From positions 8,246,001 through 8,310,000 of the forward strand of contig NZ_CP137734.1 of the NCBI RefSeq assembly GCF_033406955.1: 64,000 bases of DNA, in the 5' to 3' direction. Shown in pieces: positions 60,631 to 64,000 of this stretch. The first letter of the stretch is position 1, and each line of letters begins with the position of its first letter. The stretch is from Streptomyces violaceoruber. GTDB taxonomy: Bacteria > Actinomycetota > Actinomycetes > Streptomycetales > Streptomycetaceae. Position numbers and translations under genes: made by a program. The notes under the pieces were generated by a model, which did not search any database, had not been told where the DNA came from, and was given only the letters and a program-made list of their open reading frames with translations.

Positions 60631-61251
60631 TCAGGCGGGCCGGGGGCACACACCGTCCAGGAGGTTGGTGACGAGGGCGGTGACGAAGGCGTCGTCGACG
60701 GGTTCGTCGGGGATCAGGAGCCGGTGGTAGACCGCGCCCCAGAGCTGGTCGACGAGGACCTGCACGTCGACCTCGGGGCGGATCTGGCCGAGTTCCCGGG
60801 CGTGGCGCAGCCGTTCGGCGGCCAGGGCGCGACGCTGCGCGGAGTACAGCTGCCGGTAGGCGGTGGCCAGGTCGGCGTCGGTCTGTGCGGCGCCGATCAG
60901 CTCGGTGAGGATGCGTCCGCCCGGGGTCCGGGTCATCACGTGGGTGAAGGCGCGCAGTTGGGCGAGCAGGTCGGCGCGGACGTCCCCGGTGTCGGGGAAG
61001 GCGAGCGTGTCCTCGACTGCGTGGAAGTAGCCGTCCAGGGCCAGGGCTCCCTTCGAGGGCCACCATTTGTACAGGGTGGTCTTGCTGACCCCCGAAACCC
61101 TGGCGACCCGTTCGAAGGTGAGCTGTGCCGTCCCCTCGGTCAGCAGCAGCTCGCCCACCGCGTGCAGGACCTCGGCCCGTACCTCCTCGGCGGGGCGTCG
61201 TCCGCGGCCCCTGCTCCCCGGGGCCGGCCGGCCGTTCGCGTCGTTCGCCAC
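60631..61251 (-). CDS. TetR-family regulator
   Basis: A 206-residue TetR protein with the HTH at about 30-70 (GTAQLTFERVARVSGVSKTT then LYKWWPSKGALALDGYFHAV) and a C-terminal ligand domain of the TetR_C_16/AcrR-like kind ending in LVTNLLDGVCPRPA. GTG 61251 is chosen because CAGGAG lies seven bases upstream. It lies downstream of the SDR genes in the same direction and may bind the tandem 17-bp inverted repeats at 63300-63344. Confidence 0.9.
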   Translation of the reverse strand: MANDANGRPAPGSRGRGRRPAEEVRAEVLHAVGELLLTEGTAQLTFERVARVSGVSKTTLYKWWPSKGALALDGYFHAVEDTLAFPDTGDVRADLLAQLRAFTHVMTRTPGGRILTELIGAAQTDADLATAYRQLYSAQRRALAAERLRHARELGQIRPEVDVQVLVDQLWGAVYHRLLIPDEPVDDAFVTALVTNLLDGVCPRPA

Positions 61252-61345
61252 GTTGAACTCCTGATCGATGGGGCGGGTCGGGTGACAGTCTCGCCGTGGG
61301 CGCCGGGCACGGTCCAACCGCCGGAGTCCGCGACGGCGCGCGGTG

Positions 61346-61550
61346 TCACGGTGTGGTCGACAGAGCGGCGAGCAGCCCGTCGCGCAGGCGGAAGGTCATG
61401 GGACCGGTGCCCGTCCCGACCGCGGAGCTCCTGGCCCCAGTCGTTGAGGCGGGCGGCCTCGGTGAACGCCGCGGTGAACGCCTCGGAGTCACCCCGGTCG
61501 ATGGCGTCGACGAAAGCGCGGACGGCGGAGGGGATCTCGGCGGTGGTCAC
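61346..61550 (-). pseudogene. Internally deleted SnoaL/NTF2-like gene
   Basis: The first 43 codons (TAEIPSAVRAFVDAIDRGDS, EAFTAAFTEAARLNDWGQEL) match the start of SnoaL-like cyclase/NTF2-fold proteins. The frame then jumps. In another frame the DNA reads MTFRLRDGLLAALST before a stop at 61346, which resembles the C-terminal strand of the same family. About half the domain is missing. GAGGAG precedes ATG 61550, and the SDR gene lies 19 bp upstream. The continuing open frame to 61140 is out of character. Confidence 0.6.
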
Positions 61551-61569
61551 GGTGATCTCCTCGGTGGTG

Positions 61570-62469
61570 TCAGCGCTCGACGCCGAGCAGGTCGGCGAGT
61601 CCGATCCGGTCGAGGAAGGCGCTGCGGACGCGGTCGGCCGTGTCCGAGACCTCCTGGGAACCGTCGTCGGCGGGGTCGATGTGGACGCGGAAGGGGCGCC
61701 GGCCGGCGGGCAGGGCGACGATGCGGGCGATCTCTTCGGAGACCAGCGTCGCGCTCGCCCCCTCGGGCGCGAGCGCGGCGAGCTTGTCCGCCACCTGCTC
61801 CATGAGCCCGGCGTACCGGGTCTCGTACTCGGCCTCGACGGCGGCGTCGTCGGGGCGGCCGGAGTGGGCGAAGTGGTTGGTGCCGCTGGTGAACGAGCCG
61901 GGTACGACGATCGAGGTCTCCACGCCCCAGCGGGCGAGCTCGGCGGCGTAGGACACGGCGAGCGAGTCCATCGCGGCCTTCGCGGCGAAGTACGGGGCCA
62001 GGTAGGGCGGGGTGCCGCCCTTGACGCTGCTGCTGGACACCCAGAGCACCAGCCCCTGCCCGCGCCGGCGCATACCGGGCAGGGCGGCGCGGTTGACGCG
62101 CTGCGTGGACAGCACGTTCACGTCGTAGAGCGCGGCGAGCTGGTCGGGCGTGAACGCCTCCGCGGGGCCGGTCGACATGTGCCCGGCATTGTGGACGAGG
62201 ACGTCGATGTGGCCGTACTCCGCCTCGATGCCCGCGATGGCGGCGTCGACGGAGGCCTGTGAGTTCACGTCGAGTTCGACCGGACGCAGGTCGACCCCGT
62301 GCTCGCGCGAGTAGTCGAGGGCCGCCTGCACCTGCGGGGCGTTGCGGCCGGCGGTGTGGCGCATCCCGGCGTGGACGGTGTGGCCGGCGTCGGCCAGCGC
62401 ACGGGCGGTGAGCGCGCCGAAGCCACTGGAGGCGCCGGTGATGACGACGACGGTGCCGGTGGGGGACAT
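61570..62469 (-). CDS. SDR-family oxidoreductase
   Basis: A 299-residue classical SDR. VVVITGASSGFGALTARALA at 7-26, VLVHNAGHMSTGPAEAFTPD near 93, a serine in VLWVSSSSVKGGTP and YFAAKAAMDSLAV near 163 give a complete active site, although the second motif is HNAGH instead of NNAG. The C-terminal 70 residues extend beyond the core (DDAAVEAEYETRYAGLMEQV), as in retinol/17-beta dehydrogenase-like SDRs. AAAGGA precedes ATG 62469. It is followed by the SnoaL remnant. Confidence 0.88.
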   Translation of the reverse strand: MSPTGTVVVITGASSGFGALTARALADAGHTVHAGMRHTAGRNAPQVQAALDYSREHGVDLRPVELDVNSQASVDAAIAGIEAEYGHIDVLVHNAGHMSTGPAEAFTPDQLAALYDVNVLSTQRVNRAALPGMRRRGQGLVLWVSSSSVKGGTPPYLAPYFAAKAAMDSLAVSYAAELARWGVETSIVVPGSFTSGTNHFAHSGRPDDAAVEAEYETRYAGLMEQVADKLAALAPEGASATLVSEEIARIVALPAGRRPFRVHIDPADDGSQEVSDTADRVRSAFLDRIGLADLLGVER

Positions 62470-62525
62470 GAGCGGGTCCTTTCGCTGGGGGGAGAAAAGG
62501 GGGAGGGATCTGCCGCGGGACGCGG

Positions 62526-63266
62526 TTACGCGAGGCCGCCGTTGGCGTGGAGGACCTGGCCGTTGATCCAGCGGGCGGGCCCGGCGAGGAAGGCGACGGT
62601 CTCGGCGATGTCCTCGGGGCGGCCGAGGCGCTCCAGGGGGGTCGCCTTGGCGAACTTGTCGACGGTCTCCTCGTCCTTGCCCTGGAGGAAGAGGGGAGTG
62701 GCCGTGGGGCCGGGGGCGACGGCGTTGACCGTGATGTCCCGGCCGCGCAGTTCCCGGGCGAGGACGAGGGTCATGGCCTCGACCGCCGCCTTGCTGGCGA
62801 CGTAGGCGCCGTAGGTGGGCAGCTGGGTGCGGACCACGGACGTGGAGAAGTTGACGACGGCTCCGCCGGGGCGCACGGTGCGGGCGGCCTGCTGGTTGAC
62901 GACGAAGGTGCCGCGGATGTTGGTCCGGTGCATCCGGTCCAGGTCGGCGAGGTCCAGGGTCTCGACGGGCGCGAGGATCATGATGCCGGCGGTGTTGACG
63001 ACCACGTCGATGCCGCCGAAGGCCGACCGTACGGTGTCGAAGGCGGTGCCCATCGCGTCCTCGTCGGCGACGTCGCCGCCGACCGCGAGTGCCCGGCCGC
63101 CGGCGGCGTTGATCGCGGCGACCGTCTCCTCGGCCTTCGCCCGGTTGCCGGCGTACTGGACGGCGACGGCGAACCCGTCCCGGGCCAGGCGCTCGGCCAC
63201 CACTCGGCCGATGCCGCCGGAACCTCCGGTGACCAGGGCGACGCGGTTGCTCTCGGGGGTGCTCAT
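62526..63266 (-). CDS. SDR-family oxidoreductase
   Basis: A 246-residue FabG-like SDR. RVALVTGGSGGIGRVVAERL at 8-27, NTAGIMIL near 90, a serine in NFSTSVVRTQLPTYG and YVASKAAVEAM near 152, ending INGQVLHANGGLA. AGGAG lies six bases before ATG 63266. It starts the SDR-SDR-(snoaL) unit; two 17-bp operator-like repeats lie 34-78 bp upstream. Substrate unknown. Confidence 0.9.
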   Translation of the reverse strand: MSTPESNRVALVTGGSGGIGRVVAERLARDGFAVAVQYAGNRAKAEETVAAINAAGGRALAVGGDVADEDAMGTAFDTVRSAFGGIDVVVNTAGIMILAPVETLDLADLDRMHRTNIRGTFVVNQQAARTVRPGGAVVNFSTSVVRTQLPTYGAYVASKAAVEAMTLVLARELRGRDITVNAVAPGPTATPLFLQGKDEETVDKFAKATPLERLGRPEDIAETVAFLAGPARWINGQVLHANGGLA

Positions 63267-63299
63267 GGGGATCTCCTGGAAGTCGGTGCGTGCGCTCTA

Positions 63300-63344
63300 A
63301 TGAACGACACGTTCATATAACCACGAAATGAACGCACTGTCCAT
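63300..63344. promoter_or_regulatory. Two 17-bp operator-like repeats upstream of the SDR unit
   Basis: The first site, ATGAACG-ACA-CGTTCAT (63300-63316), is a perfect 7-bp-arm inverted repeat. The second (63328-63344) begins ATGAACG and ends TGTCCAT, an imperfect copy 28 bp away. The surrounding DNA is AT-rich. TetR-family regulators often bind such sites; the TetR at 60631 is the nearest candidate. Confidence 0.62.
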
Positions 63345-63404
63345 ATATTCCATCGGCCGGGCTGGAGTCGCCCGCGGCGGTGTGGACGAGGACCGGACCG
63401 TCGC

Positions 63405-64000
63405 TCAGACCGGCGGGCCGAGCTCGGCCGTGATCAGATCCGTGAGGCGTCTAGCGGTGTCGAAGTGGGGTGTGAGGAGGGTCTTGGTCACGGCAAGGGC
63501 GATGCCGGCCGCGGTGTCGGCACAGACGTAGCTGCCGCCGCCACCGATCCAGCCGAACGTGGCGAGCGCCTCGCCCGTCCGGGACCCGACACCGCCCAGC
63601 GGATAGCCCAGGCCCAGCCGGACGTGGTGGCCGAAGACCTGGTCGGTGCCCTCGAAGGCCACCGCCGTCACCTCCGCGAGCTGCCCCGGGTCGATGAGTC
63701 GGCCGTCGAGGAGCGCGGCGTTCATGGCGGCGATTCCCCGTGCGGTGAAGGTGCCGACCGACGGGACGTCAGCCCGGAGGACCTCGGCGTTGTTGCCCAG
63801 CTCCGCGGTCGGCCGCAGCTCCCACGGGGCGAGGACGGCTTCGTCGTCGGTCGCGGCGGCCGCGGGCGGCCGCACGTCCTCGAGGTGGGCGTCCTCGAGG
63901 TGGGCCAGCCGGGCCAGGTCGGTCCGGGGCACCGAGAAGTAGAGGTTCCCTTCGAGGCCCAGCGGCTCGGTGACCCACTCGCGCAGGAGCTGCCGCATCG
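63405..64000 (-). CDS. Beta-lactamase-fold serine hydrolase, C-terminal part (partial)
   Basis: The visible 198 residues are the C-terminal part of a class C beta-lactamase/EstB-type hydrolase: LLREWVTEPLGLEGNLYFSV, then FTARGIAAMNAALLDGRLID, LGLGYPLGGVG and FGWIGGGGSYVCADTAAGIA, where the HxG-like motif of the family appears as GWIGGGG. The SxxK nucleophile motif would lie beyond the right edge. A 15-bp tandem duplication gives HLEDAHLEDV. The frame continues through the edge without a clear start. Confidence 0.8.
   Translation of the reverse strand, partial: MRQLLREWVTEPLGLEGNLYFSVPRTDLARLAHLEDAHLEDVRPPAAAATDDEAVLAPWELRPTAELGNNAEVLRADVPSVGTFTARGIAAMNAALLDGRLIDPGQLAEVTAVAFEGTDQVFGHHVRLGLGYPLGGVGSRTGEALATFGWIGGGGSYVCADTAAGIALAVTKTLLTPHFDTARRLTDLITAELGPPV
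63876..63905. repeat. 15-bp tandem duplication inside the hydrolase gene
   Basis: GTCCTCGAGGTGGGC is present twice in direct succession, in frame, so five residues (HLEDA/V) are repeated without breaking the gene. It is probably a recent slippage event. Confidence 0.7.

Overview
The window looks like a chromosomal accessory region of a Streptomyces-type actinomycete. Base composition is very GC-rich, coding third positions are almost all G/C, GTG and TTG starts are common, many exported enzymes carry twin-arginine (Tat) signals, and a CUT1 sugar transporter has no ATPase of its own, as is usual when a shared MsiK-type ATPase is encoded elsewhere. Species cannot be fixed from the sequence alone. 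I saw no tRNA, rRNA, CRISPR array, phage module or replication origin.

Layout. 0.4-9.1 kb: a katA-type catalase with an ankyrin-repeat partner, an atypical SDR and a small membrane protein, a divergent XRE-cupin regulator/MFS exporter pair, a lantibiotic-type ABC exporter and a HAD-like protein. 9.2-21.9 kb: four large exported glycosidases in a row on the + strand (GH106, GH127, GH106-like, GH78), aimed at L-rhamnose and L-arabinose decorated plant polysaccharides. Two of the promoters carry matching palindromic operators. A 186-bp MITE sits exactly at the end of the GH78 gene.

22.9-30.2 kb: a LacI-controlled catabolic module. Five overlapping minus-strand genes encode a CaiB-type CoA transferase, a solute-binding-like protein without signal peptide, an enoyl-CoA hydratase, an SDR and a DUF4432 epimerase-like protein. 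They face a XylX-type dehydratase plus the LacI gene, and a perfect 24-bp palindrome lies between. The combination of sugar-acid and CoA chemistry is unusual and I cannot assign a substrate.

30.3-51.6 kb: what reads as a full non-phosphorylative L-fucose (6-deoxyhexose) locus. It holds exported GH95 and beta-helix (GH141-like) fucosidase candidates, a binding protein and two permeases, a mutarotase, sugar dehydrogenase, lactonase, two enolase-superfamily dehydratases, a 2-keto-3-deoxyfuconate dehydrogenase-type SDR and a 2,4-diketo-3-deoxyfuconate hydrolase-type FAH protein. GntR/FadR, IclR and a rearranged GntR regulator accompany them. Two near-identical 30-bp operators tie the two dehydratase genes to one GntR regulon.

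51.6-64 kb: mixed content. There is a recombination scar joining a truncated D-2-hydroxyacid dehydrogenase to a frameshifted tail of glucose-6-phosphate dehydrogenase, a TetR/saccharopine-dehydrogenase-like pair, a large exported toroid protein with F5/8-type domains, a carotenoid-cleavage-oxygenase-like protein, another TetR gene with a SnoaL remnant and two SDRs, and the C-terminal part of a beta-lactamase-fold hydrolase running off the right edge.
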